Positions 38,051 through 48,600 of a stretch of 64,000 nucleotides of DNA are shown here, piece after piece (position 1 is the first letter of the stretch; every line of letters begins with the position of its first letter). The stretch covers positions 742,501 to 806,500 of the forward strand of contig RCSZ01000011.1 in NCBI GenBank assembly GCA_014898425.1. The letters are read 5' to 3'. This stretch comes from Botryotinia globosa. Lineage: Eukaryota > Ascomycota > Leotiomycetes > Helotiales > Sclerotiniaceae. The notes below the pieces were generated by a model. That model was not told the origin of the DNA. It did not search any database and worked only from the letters and a program-made list of their open reading frames with translations. The translations under genes and the position numbers were made by a program.

Positions 38051-38897
38051 AGAGTAGTAGAATTGATGATATGGATTTCAGCTGATTCTGTGACCCGACT
38101 ATACATTCCGAAGTGATTACTAACTGCCGTACAATACATTCAATCAAGGTTATTGCCCTAGTAATACCGAGCTACTACCTAGTTGGCTTACCGCATCCAT
38201 TATATAATGTGTATACTTAGTTTCTATTTTGAGAAAGAAAAAAAATCTCAAAAAGGGATAGAAACTTTTTCAGGTTCAAATTGAAGTTGGGGAATGGAAG
38301 TCCTACAATATCCAGTCTGAGACAATTAAAATATAATATCTAAAAGTAAAATTGTATATTTGCATATAACGAGAACGAGAATGTAATCCCCAACTTTCAT
38401 TCAAGCTTGCATCTCCATGCTTCTCTTTGCTTGATATCATACAATAGTGAAGTGAAACCAAAGGATATAGAAAGAATTTCGCACGGGACAAGTATCTGGT
38501 AAGGTTAAAGCTATATATCCATGGCTCAAACGACGAAATGTTATGATCGCCGTTCATGGGCAAAGACCCCTCGATTTCATATGGATGTATAATTCAATCA
38601 GCAGTTTTGAATTAATATTTCATATTTAATACTCACACCAAATTATGGAGTCAAATGTGCCGATTGGGGAATGACTTATCTGTCCCTCGGACCTTGCGGG
38701 TTGGAACGTAGCCATATCGTCGATATTGAAGTTTTCTTGTCGTGGGCAGGTGGCTCGCTGATTCTGTTAGAAAAGCCTCTCGCGAAGTATCTTAGCGAAA
38801 ATGACTTACCATGCACCTGTGGCAACATTCTGAAATCTTCCCACGTTTCCAGTTTCGGGTGCAACATGACCTCCAGTGTGTAAAATGTTACTTTCAT
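38051..38897. other. Intergenic between AT-rich island and transcription factor remnant
   Basis: Base composition returns to normal here. Frames at 38671-38883 (plus) and 38676-38897 (minus) mirror each other and carry no motif. Part of this could be a lost last exon or the 3' UTR of the transcription factor remnant. Confidence 0.4.
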
Positions 38898-38899
38898 AA

Positions 38900-40222
38900 T
38901 CAGATCAGTGTATACCTCTTGAGCGCAACAATAGCTCTAGCGTGTGGTGGAGATATTTCCGAGTTAGTTTCTGGATTTGAGCTAGCGGTACCATCCCCGC
39001 TCTCTGAAAATATTTCCAGAATATTGTCTTGCAAATCTTGCACTTCGGCGTCTCGAGCAGTAACGCCCAGAAGACCTAGTAAGAGGGCTGAGCTTAAGCC
39101 ATTATGCATAATAGACCATGATCGTGAAGTGACAACGCTCATTGAATGTAGTTCTATGAATGCTCGTACACATTCAACAAGATTCTGATAGTATTTATCA
39201 ATCAATTGTGAGTGGGTGGATATTCGTGTTGTAGGATCGTGACTGCGGAGCACCGAACGACACAGGCAGTCCGTGACGAAAGAAATATACAAATTCAGTA
39301 TTGAAGTCTCACAATGCTGCGCAGTGTTGGATTGTTGTGGTCTACGGTTTAAGTTAATGATTTTTGATCGGATCTGCTCAATACTTGATACGTCCCCGAG
39401 AATAACAGCCAGATCTGGCGATTCAGAAGATGCCCACAGGCTACTGTTGCGGAGAGTACGATCACAGAGAAAGTGCATAGCTTCTACGTAGGAAAGATTG
39501 TCTCAGAGATCCTCCGCTGCAGTGATTGGTCTTGTGACGGGGATTCTGTCGAAGCATAAGGATAATAGAGAATCTTGCCATATGACACCTAGCCTAAAAA
39601 GAGTCAATTTACTATGACAATAAAGTGGAAAACGTACCATAGCTTTCGACTTGACGAAGAGGCATCGCGTTTTTGTGTGTGTATTCCAAGACTTTGGGCA
39701 ATTCTAGCAGTGGTCCCTAGACGTATCAATGCACTTTCGGGTTTCGTGTCATTCTGAAGAACATGGCCAAGAATCAACATTGTCTGGATACATGCAATGA
39801 AGGTCGTACAAGAGAATTTGCCATCCTGAGACACTGGAATGAGTATCGAACTACAGATAGTCCACTGAGTTAACTGCAGCGGTTGAGTGAGTTCATGAGA
39901 CTGACGGTATAATTGGGACTTCTCCTGTATCCAACTGCTATTTTGTTCCGAAAATCGTAGTCCAGAGGCCAACACTGCATAAAGAGATGCCAGCCATGCT
40001 ATTGAGGACCAATTTGAAGTATCTAAAAGATTTGGTTCACAGAATTGAATTCTCCATCTTGCCTCCTGCCTGCCGTGGTGCATTCTTGGTTCCAAGGCCG
40101 TTTGCTGGATCCAAATGCCTTATATCAACGAGATGCGCTGTGTATGCTACTCCATTGCGATTTGTAGCTAACTCCGGTAGAAGTTTTGAACTCGAATGCG
40201 TTAAAGGGGAGCTAAATTCCAT
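38900..40222 (-). pseudogene. Fungal transcription factor (middle homology region), interrupted by TGA, no Zn cluster
   Basis: From 40222 leftward the minus strand encodes a fungal-specific activator core. The start (MEFSSPLTHSSSKLLPELAT) and the next part join if a weak 46-nt intron is assumed near 40150. Then come SNWSSIAWLASLYAVLASGL, FIACIQTMLILGHVLQND and IRLGTTARIAQSLGIHTQKR. An intron at 39637-39594 joins RKLW to WLGVIWQDSLLSLCFDRIP, matching the conserved LWW..W.DR core. The frame then meets TGA at 39505-39503 and continues in the same frame with DNLSYVEAMHFLC and a typical C-terminal half to 38900. No Zn2Cys6 binuclear cluster is found upstream. A single C-to-T (CGA) or G-to-A (TGG) change would produce the stop. 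It is probably a dead regulator; stop readthrough cannot be excluded. Confidence 0.7.
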
Positions 40223-40611
40223 ATTCCTCTGTGTGTTGACTTCCTGATGTAATTGATGTCTCGCCGTTTGTGTATGTTGATCTCCTGAATGTGAAGCGTC
40301 TTTCCTTTGTAGGGATATTCCGGAAGAGGTGATCTTGAGCCCAGATTAATATGCATATTTACAAAGCTCCTGATAACTTCTTATCGCAAAATTCTCACAC
40401 GGAGAGGCTTCAAACTAGGAGATTACAGAATTTATAAAAGATATGTCTCGGCAGATAGTAGAATAATCGATTATGACATAGACTCTTTTTTTGCTACTCC
40501 ACAATGTTGATAGCTACCTACTCGAAACGGATAGTAGCACGGCAATAGCATCCGCTCCGAGCATTTCCGAATACTTCCGAACCAATGCAAACTTGACATA
40601 CTCCATTGATT

Positions 40612-40622
40612 CGGAGGATCCG
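40612..40622. promoter_or_regulatory. CGG-N5-CCG candidate Zn2Cys6 binding site
   Basis: CGGAGGATCCG is an inverted CGG pair with a five-base spacer, the general form of binuclear zinc cluster sites. It lies between the divergent transcription factor remnant and the flavin reductase gene, with further TTCCGAA copies just before it (near 40565-40580). Function is inferred from form and place only. Confidence 0.3.
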
Positions 40623-40885
40623 CATTTGATTTATCCGGTTTTTGTTTGGGATATAAAACAAAGATAGGGGTACCATCAATAAGATATAATATCATCAGTC
40701 TTATTCTCATAGTCTGATAGCAGGAACATCATTCTACAATCAATATAAAACCTGAGAAGCGGCATAAAACGCAAAACATCCCCATTTCTTGCTCGTTGTC
40801 AGAATCAGAATATCATTGAACGTCTCGACCCTCAACTCTCAGCTCATGTGACTCTACTTAGAAATCCGAAACAATCAACACAATC

Positions 40886-41699
40886 ATGGTTTTTTACGAG
40901 CCGGGTGTCACTGATCATAATCTTCCCCGAGATCCATTCAAAGTAAGCACTCGAATCCTTTGATGCAACAGCGTTTGACAGGAATGACAGGCTTGTGTTG
41001 TACCTAGACCTATTGGTTGGATCTCGACCCGATCACAAGATGGTGAAGATAATCTTGCACCGTACAGGTATATACCCTTTCAGTTAAAGTGAGCGATAAC
41101 TAAGGAGATAATCTAGTCAATTCAACAACCTGACTTTCGACCCACCATATGTCATGTTTTCAGCCAATCAAACGGACGCCAACGTTCGAAAAGATACCAC
41201 CATGAATGTTGAACAAACTGGTTCTTTCGTATGGAATATGGCCACTTGGGACCTCCGAGAAGCTGTGAATATCACATCTGAACAAGTTGCATACGGCGTT
41301 GATGAATTTATAAAAGCTGGTCTCTCGAAGATTCCCTCAAAAAATCTCAAGCATGTAGTTCCCATGGTTGGAGAGTCACCAATCAGGTTCGAATGCACTT
41401 ACCATTCGACTTTGAGATTGCCGGGAAACCCTCCTATGGGGACTGTCGATATTATCATTGCGAAGGTTGTTGGGGTTCATATCTCGGACACAATTCTCAC
41501 AGATGGACTAATCGACTTGAGTAAGGTTCAGCCCATCGCAAGATGTGGCTATTATAGCTATGCCGTGGTGCGGGAAACATTTGAGATGCAACCTCCACTT
41601 GGAAAATGGTCCTATGGGCTGGAAGGAAATGCAGCGAGTAATGCAAAGGCGAATCGTGAGCAGACTAAGATCGAAGATGAGATAAGTAAAGCATTGTAG
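40886..41699 (+). CDS. Flavin reductase-like (FMN-binding split barrel) protein
   Basis: Exons 40886-40942, 40991-41067 and 41117-41699 sum to 717 nt (238 residues). The family signature PRPIGWISTRSQDGEDNLAP lies across residues 23-42. It is followed by YSQFNNLTFDPPYVMFSAN, then the later elements FVWNMATWDLREAVNITSE and GTVDIIIAKVVGVHI. The match is to the flavin reductase-like domain of the DIM6/NTAB group. These small proteins bind FMN and use NAD(P)H to supply reduced flavin to a monooxygenase or to reduce small substrates; the partner is not evident here. No targeting signal. It is divergent from the broken regulator at 38900-40222 and convergent with the glycosyltransferase (176 bases between stops). 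Confidence 0.85.
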
Positions 41700-41875
41700 A
41701 TTCAAGACATTGATCAGATACGACCTGAACACACAATGATTTGCAATTGTGATTATGAATGCCCATGTTTAAGGTTCACTTTAGACAATGAGAAACTTAC
41801 CGTTATTCTGTGTCCCAACACTCCAAGCCCGACGCTTCAAATTCAAACCAAGAATGACAAAATAACTTCAGTTCA

Positions 41876-43229
41876 TCAACCGTGAGTAATATAATCCTTC
41901 CTCCCCGTGATCAGATGCTCTAAATTTAGTCTCGCACTACAAACGATCATGCTTTTGATTCCCTTTTGTTTTGTACCTTTCGCATCTCCCTTCTCCAAAC
42001 TATTAACATCACTATCTTTGTCCGCCAATCCAGCCGGTTGATAATGTTGAAAGAGTTGAGGCTCAACTGAAAAGCATTTCATATCTAAATATCCATCACG
42101 ACAAAGAGAGGCAAGTGCATCGTCGACGGGGAGATTATTACCACCTTTTACCGCAGCCATGAGAATCTTCTGAGCTCCACGATAGGAAATTGCATATCCC
42201 AAGGTACATTTGGGAGCACCAGCTCTATGGACTATACGCGTCTTTTCGGGATAATCTGCGAGGGTTTTAAGATATGGTTGAGAAGATTTGGGAGCGACGG
42301 TCTCGTCATTATCAATTCTGTAGAGCTCATCCTTTTTTCCTTTGTGGAAAACAAAGGGAAGTTCATCACCACAGTGACCTGGCCACAATATATCCCAGTC
42401 ATCACCGTAGGGAGAATGTTGACGTCGAGAAAGTGGGATGTGTGATAGAGTGCGGATTCCCTTGGCGAGTTCGGGGAGTTGGGTTCGGAGCCGGATATCC
42501 CAGTCAACGTCGTCGTCCATAATCAATGCTGAGGCAAGCTTGTTTTCTACGATTCTGTGTAACAGTGATGTGGATTAGTATCGAATCGTTCGTGTGTTCT
42601 AGAAGGTAAAATGACAGTAGATAGTATGTACACACCTCCGTATCACATTCATGTGACCCCGCCATGGACCCATCGCCCCTCCATTCAAAAAATGAATCTA
42701 GATCAAAGCGTCAATCCTCAGTTCCAGTCCCATTTTCCCAACGTGTAAAGAGTATCAGGAGCTGTTGTAGGGTACATGTCACATACCGGCGGCTTAGCCT
42801 CATCGACTACTTCATCGGCTTTAATTCCATCGACAAATTCTACCTCAAATCCCGTCAGAGAGGCAGATAATGCTATCGCATCCCGTTTGTCTGAATGTTC
42901 TCTCAGCCCTATGACCAAAACTTTCTCAAACTAGTCGATTATTGTGTTAACAAGCTAGTTTCGTCCAATGAAAAATGGAGGAGGAGGATACGTACACCAA
43001 GAGTCGCATTACTGGCTCGACCTATTTCCGAAATGGTGTCGGCCGGTATAAGCTTCTCATCGGAAGTCGCGGATACATAGTTGCGGCTATCTGAAATTGA
43101 CTTATCTGAGTAGTCTAACCATGTTGAGGATTTTGGTGATTCCTGGCGAGTTTGGAGAGAGATAAGGGTGATGAACACGAGGGCGACAAACGCGCCAAGA
43201 AGATAGGGGCGGAAGCTTCGGCGAACCAT
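41876..43229 (-). CDS. Glycosyltransferase family 25 protein (type II membrane)
   Basis: Four exons, 43229-42996, 42930-42787, 42697-42636 and 42554-41876, sum to 1119 nt (372 residues). Residues 9-25 are a signal-anchor (YLLGAFVALVFITLISL) with basic residues before it. GT25 motifs follow in order and only when the introns are removed: FEKVLVIGLREHSDKRDAI, then FLNGGAMGPWRGHMNVIRR, then ALIMDDDVDWD with the metal-binding DDD at residues 160-162. Later GAPKCTLGYAISYRGAQKIL and a PVDDALASLC block complete the fold. It should act in the Golgi lumen as a UDP-sugar transferase; fungal members are poorly characterised and the acceptor is unknown. Intact and ordinary in base use. Confidence 0.85.
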
Positions 43230-44274
43230 CACTGTTCTACTACTTCATATGCCGATATTTATTATGAGGTGTACATAAGATAATGATTATCGAAAGGTTA
43301 CATTGGAATGGGAGTACGCAAAGTTGTAGAAAATAGGGAGGTCGAGGACAGACTGGCCAAACGAAATTGCCCTATTTCGTGATTCAGCAAGAAATTTACT
43401 AATCTTCGGGGTATATAGACTTTGTGGAGCTATCAGTCGAGAGTTACAATAGAATATGGATTTTGAAGGAAGCATTAACCTTTTCTGTACCTGGGCGTTT
43501 AACATAGACGCTAATCACACCACACGCCTATCATTTGTTCCACTTGAACGCGAAGCACGTGAATTGATGAATCAAAGAAGAGAGATGTGATCCGGTAAGC
43601 TGGTACCTCATTAGGGGCTGGAAATTGCTATCACATTATCGGCTCGGTTAGCGCCGTCAAATGCTCCTGTATAAGGTTATTACCCAGTATTTCTCCGAGT
43701 CAAGGGTCCTAAATCAAAAAGAAAGAAAAAGATTGAATAAAGCGTGACAACGTGAATATCAATACAATCAATTGTGAGTGATGTTTAAAAGTCTAATGGC
43801 ATTTTCTGGGAAGCTTCTCTATTCCATGACAATTACTGATTCTCACAGATCTGTCTCCAAAAACACGAGGTTTTTAGTGAGAGGAAAAACTCCAGATACT
43901 CCCTTGCAGATCATCCATGGTTGAAACAAATCCTACTTCTTGCCCCCGTACTGGTAGCAAATATAGGGACTCAGCAACTGCAAGATGGGGTTAATCATGT
44001 GACGAGACTTTTCTCAGAGGGAGCCAATTGGATTGTACTGTGTTTATGAGGTTCGCGCTTCAAACTATGGATCGCAGTGATTACGCCGTCCAAAATTAGC
44101 ATCCCTTACGATGATCTTGGCAGGGTCACGAATACCTTACACTCGAAAGGGCTTTCACGAATCGGAGTTTTCGTAGAGTTTTCGTTCTCTTCAATTCTTG
44201 TATTCGTTGCCCAAATACTCTCAGGATAGTATTGCAGTTGATGATACATTGAGAAGCGTTCTTCCATCAAAAAC
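43230..44274. other. Intergenic, no feature seen
   Basis: About 1 kb with short mirrored frames only. It includes the promoter of the glycosyltransferase on the left and the upstream side of the membrane protein remnant on the right. A signal-peptide exon for the latter was looked for and not found. Confidence 0.45.
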
Positions 44275-45154
44275 ATGGCGCAGAGATGGACTTTTGAGGC
44301 TCCGGTCAACGTCACTGCAACTTCTCTGGTGAACCTTACGTGGGCACCTCACATCTTCAATGTCGCCAAAAATGGAGATTTTCTTTTGAATCTATGGCAT
44401 CTACGCGCAGATTCACAAGATAACACAGTAGTGAAAAAGTACGCACCTATTCTTCTTGCTGGTAAGTTATACTGATTCACCTTGGGATGTACTTAATAAA
44501 ATCATGAAAGGCAATCAAGATGTCTACAATTCTTCCGTTCTATGGACACCTATAGTTGATGACATCGATTTCAATGTTGCAGCTGCCGGAATACATCAGC
44601 TGGCATGGGAACATAGTTAAAATAATACAAGTCTCAATTCGTCAAGCACAAAACTTGAGGCGTGGTCAAGGGGATTCCATATCATATCGCCGGTCTCCTC
44701 AAGCACGTCGTCGAAATCATTTCCCACCCCATCATCGAACTCATCAACCCCAACAGCTTTCACAACCTCAATAATCTCAGCGACCTCAGCGACATCAGCA
44801 ACCTCGACCACCCCCATAACCTCAACCATCTCCCAGAAACCCGCCCAACAAACCGCCTCCCCAGCCGGACCTAACGGCACCCTTATCATCGGGCTAGTAA
44901 TCGGAATCGGAATCCTCCTCATAACACTCATCTCCGCTTCATTCTGGGGATTTCGAAAATATCGATGGACAAAGAAAAACTCATCTCTCAAACAACTATC
45001 CACACCCCCAGACTCACCATCAGCACCAAATCCAGAAAAGCCTTACAACTCCCCATCCACCTCAATATCCAATTCACTACCCCATGAAGTCTACTCTCCA
45101 CCTACAAGCTCACCACACATCCCAACCCCAAACCCCAAACCCCAAACCCCATGA
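44275..45154 (+). pseudogene. Single-pass Ser/Thr-rich membrane protein gene interrupted by one TAA
   Basis: Exon 1 44275-44461 (MAQRWTFEAPVNVTATSLVN...) and exon 2 from 44511 join in phase. The frame then reads LWTPIVDDIDFNVAAAGIHQ and LAWEHS, hits TAA at 44618-44620, and stays open in the same frame for another 177 codons to TGA at 45152. Beyond the stop the sequence is exactly what such a protein should have: NNTSLNSSSTKLEAW, a long Ser/Thr stretch, a membrane segment (LIIGLVIGIGILLITLISA, about residues 186-204) followed by basic RKYRWTKK, and a Pro/Ser-rich cytosolic tail. Without the stop it would be 276 residues. CAA to TAA is the simplest explanation. The lack of a signal peptide at the assigned start suggests the 5' end is also damaged or misassigned. 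Family resembles fungal wall-sensor-like surface proteins in architecture only. Confidence 0.65.
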
Positions 45155-46449
45155 ACTCCCCTCCGCATCCGCATCCGCATCCCCAAATCACCCACCCAGC
45201 TCACCACCCAACCCAACACAACACTCATACCACCTTTCCCCCACAATTTCCTCACCTTATAAAACCCGCTGAGTTGCCGGATAATGATAATGGTAGCTGG
45301 AGGCGGGTTGAAATGTAGTGAGTGTGGCTATGTGTTGAAGCGGGTGGTGGAATTAATTTAGATGAGGAATGGGGGCATGAGGGGTGTGAGGGGTGTCATG
45401 CAATGTATATATAATTTGTATACTTGGGCGAAAATGAAGGATTATCCTGCTTATGTGGAGAGATATAGAGTGTGTAGGTTTTTTCTTTTTGTGTATAAAT
45501 TAAATGACGAGATGGTATATATAACCCCGGAATAATCGGGCTGGGATTTTTGTACGAGATATCATTTTGACCGGCATTTACTGTCGGGTTATCTTATACA
45601 CGAGCTGCGATATAGAAAGTCAGATCGAGTGAGTATCTTAACTGAATTCTGAAACTTACTATACAAAGAACGGAAATCCTCTCTCCTCTTGCTTCTCTCG
45701 CTCCTTCCATCTCTATATCTCCACCATCTCGGATCACCTGGGCAGACTCTGTACGCACCTGCCACAAACCCACAAACTCACAAAAATATATGAGTGCCGA
45801 TATACAGATGATATGACAATGTTGTGGATATCAACCAACATAAAGCACCTGCAGTGTATTCGAAATTGGCTCGAATCCTAAGCAGCCACATCACGGTAAC
45901 CGGGTAGCGGGGTGTGGGACGAAAGATCTATCGAGGTTGAGGCTCAGGTTGAGGTGTAACCCGACCCCGAGCGGGGAAATTCTTACATGTTGTATAGCCT
46001 CACGCGGTGGTACCTACATCTGCGTGGTCAGCTCCAACACCCGAAAAGCTTTTTCTGTATACTTTATGTATTGTCCGCTATAGTTACGGGTTAATCAATA
46101 ATTTGTTTCAAATCGTGTGTTTTGATAATTTCTAACAACTGCAGATGATATATTGATATATCGATTTGTATTATACCAATACTATAAATACTTTATGAAG
46201 ATCTTTTATTTTGAATCGCATCTGAAAACATTCTCGCTATTCGTTGGCATCGAAAGTCTGGAGTATCTCTCTCGTCCAACTCTACAACCAGTATTTTGAA
46301 ATCTTACTCAAACGCATCAATAGCTACCACTTCACCAAGCCTTCCACTTGGAGTCAAGACTCGAGGTGACTTACCTGGTACTGCCAGATCAGATATGTGG
46401 ACAAGTTATCTGTGTATTCTCAGACTCTTTCTGGGCGAAAAGAGGGACA
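45155..46449. other. Intergenic, no feature seen
   Basis: About 1.3 kb. The first part is the 3' flank of the membrane protein remnant. No coding pattern, RNA gene or long repeat was found. Confidence 0.45.
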
Positions 46450-47363
46450 ATGATGAGTGAAAAGCAACCAAGCAAACTTTCTCTGGAGAGTATCATGTCC
46501 TGGACCCCTCGGTATGTTGAATAGGAAGAAAAATGCAGATGCTACTTCAGAATATATAGTGTTGAGCACATAGGTCAGATTTCACCCAACCATGACACAG
46601 GCTTCGAAGACGTCAATGTACTCATACTAAGTAAAGTTCCCTCCTTTGCCAGAGGTCAGCTAATATGGACTAGGCAAGGCTCAAAAGAAGAGTGTGCTCG
46701 CCATCACCAACATCATCTTCACCATAACCATGTATCTACAACTACCCCTGCCTCAGTCGTCAACTTTGCCTCAGCCATCAACTTTGACCTACTATCCAAA
46801 GGATTGACTACAAAAGCCGTTCAATCGAGCACCTCAAAGAACTATGATCACCTCCACCATGAAAGCATCGATAGAATGACCTGTGATAGAAAGGAGGATT
46901 GGGGTGCTCAACATCATCATGACCACGGTAATTCTATCTCTACCACTGTATCAACAACCAGTAGTACAGTTGGAGGTATTAATCTGCCTCGGGCTTCACA
47001 TAAGTAGTTATATACCAATGCCCATCTTCATATCGAGTACTGACATAAAATAGAAAGAACTTGTTTGTTTTCCATCACCACGCCTGGGGACAGAAAAAAT
47101 GTGAACATCATCAATATGACAATGCATTTGCAATAGCAGATACTCCTGCTTCAACTACTAGCAGATCCACTATAAGAGGTGACCAATCCTCAACTTCCGA
47201 GTATTTCATTCTCGATCCTGGGCCACAAGACGAGCAACTAGCAGGTGTTGGAAGCTGGATGGAAGAGTACGATGATAGTTGTGGCGGAAACCATCCAGAA
47301 TTCAAGCGACACCGTGGAGCCGAAGAAGAGGGAAAGGGATGTTTAGGTAATAAAGTAGAATAA
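46450..47363 (+). other. Possible His-rich spliced gene (uncertain)
   Basis: Two nearby stretches are protein-like. The first is around 46690-47007 (ECARHHQHHLHHNHVSTTTP, then Ser/Thr-rich, then QHHHDHGNSISTTVSTT). The second is 47061-47363 (FVFHHHAWGQKKCEHHQYDN, then an acidic tail). An ATG at 46450 (MMSEKQPSKLSLESIMSW) with a GTATGT donor could be a first exon. I could not find one set of introns that joins all pieces in phase. It may be a His-rich protein gene, a fragment, or chance. Confidence 0.2.
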
Positions 47364-48336
47364 GGAGATTATGGTGCTGATAGGTCATGCCTATTTTGAT
47401 ATGATCCTATCATTCCCAAAGAAGCATTAGAGTGGGATGAAGTATTTTGATGGCGCTGGTGGTCACAAGGGTATGATTCCTCAATAACATCAGCTTATCA
47501 ACCAGGAAAACTCCTACCTTCCCATTCCTCGGTGTGTTTACTTTGGGTGATATGGTATATGCACTTGCTCTAGATAATTCCACGGGTGATCCTTGATTCT
47601 ATATCGTGAATGCATCAAGCCAATAGAGCCATATCAGAAGATCGAGCTAATACCTCCACGGTGAGACATCAACCAACCAACAAAGCTGTAGAGCCCACGA
47701 CGAATTCCAATACCAAATAGTCATGTATCTCTCCACGGAGAATCTCCACCGTGCACCCCCAATCCTCCACCCCCACGCACCCTTCCACTCGCTTCCCATG
47801 GCATAATCTCGGGCACTTACGGTTACGCATTTGACGCGGAGGAATAAATTTCCGGTGGTGGAGAGTATTCCTGATCTGTTCGAATCTCGATGTCTCGAGG
47901 ACTCGACACTTTCCACGCATCTCAATATATTATATTATATCATCAAACTCAGCAACCCGCGAAAAAGGATGCGATATCGCATGCATAGGTGGTAGGAGAA
48001 CGAGAAATTATCGGAACCATGTTAGAGTGATGAACGGATTGAGATGAATGTGGATAGATGGCGCTTGTTGATGAGGAATCCGAATATGGGTATGGTGTGG
48101 TATGGTATGGGATTGTGGGGAGCTAAAAGCTGGATAGCTATTTAATGGGTGAAAGTGGATTGGTTGATGTAACTTGATATGTGTGAGTGAGCTTGAGCTT
48201 TGCTTTGCTATTTTGGTGTAACGGGATGAAGATGCGGTAGAATCATGGAAGGGTCGAGATTGTTTTCAGCCTTTGATATCTTGATATCGATCTGCCTAGT
48301 AGAAAGTTTGATGTATGAAGGAGACATGTTTTTGTC
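47364..48336. other. Intergenic, no feature seen
   Basis: About 1 kb, mixed composition, with a few mirrored short frames near 47650-47925 that show no motif. Confidence 0.45.
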
Positions 48337-48600
48337 TGACTGACTGACTGACTGACTGACTAACTGATTGACTGACTGACTAACTAACTAACCAACTAAC
48401 TATCTGTCTAACTATCTATTTAATTATCTGACTAATTATCTGACTATCTATCTGTGGATTATTTGTTTATTTATTTATTTATTTATTTATCTATTTATTT
48501 ATTTATTTATTTATTTATTTATCTATTTATTTATTTATCTATTTATCTATTTATCTATTTATCTATTTATCTATTTATCTCTCTGTCTGCCTATCTTATA
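48337..48600. repeat. Compound tetranucleotide microsatellite (GACT / CTAT / TTTA)
   Basis: About 260 bases of imperfect tetranucleotides. GACT units come first (48337-48420), grading through CTAT and CTGT into TTTA/TCTA units to about 48590. A frame of 67 codons here is generated by the repeat and is not a gene. Confidence 0.9.

Noticed and set aside
38900..41699. Secondary metabolite cluster formed by regulator and flavin reductase
   Set aside because: No core synthase, transporter or further tailoring enzyme lies nearby, and the regulator is broken.
44617..45003. 128-codon minus frame opposite the membrane protein
   Set aside because: Antisense mirror of the Ser/Thr stretch and membrane segment of the plus-strand gene.
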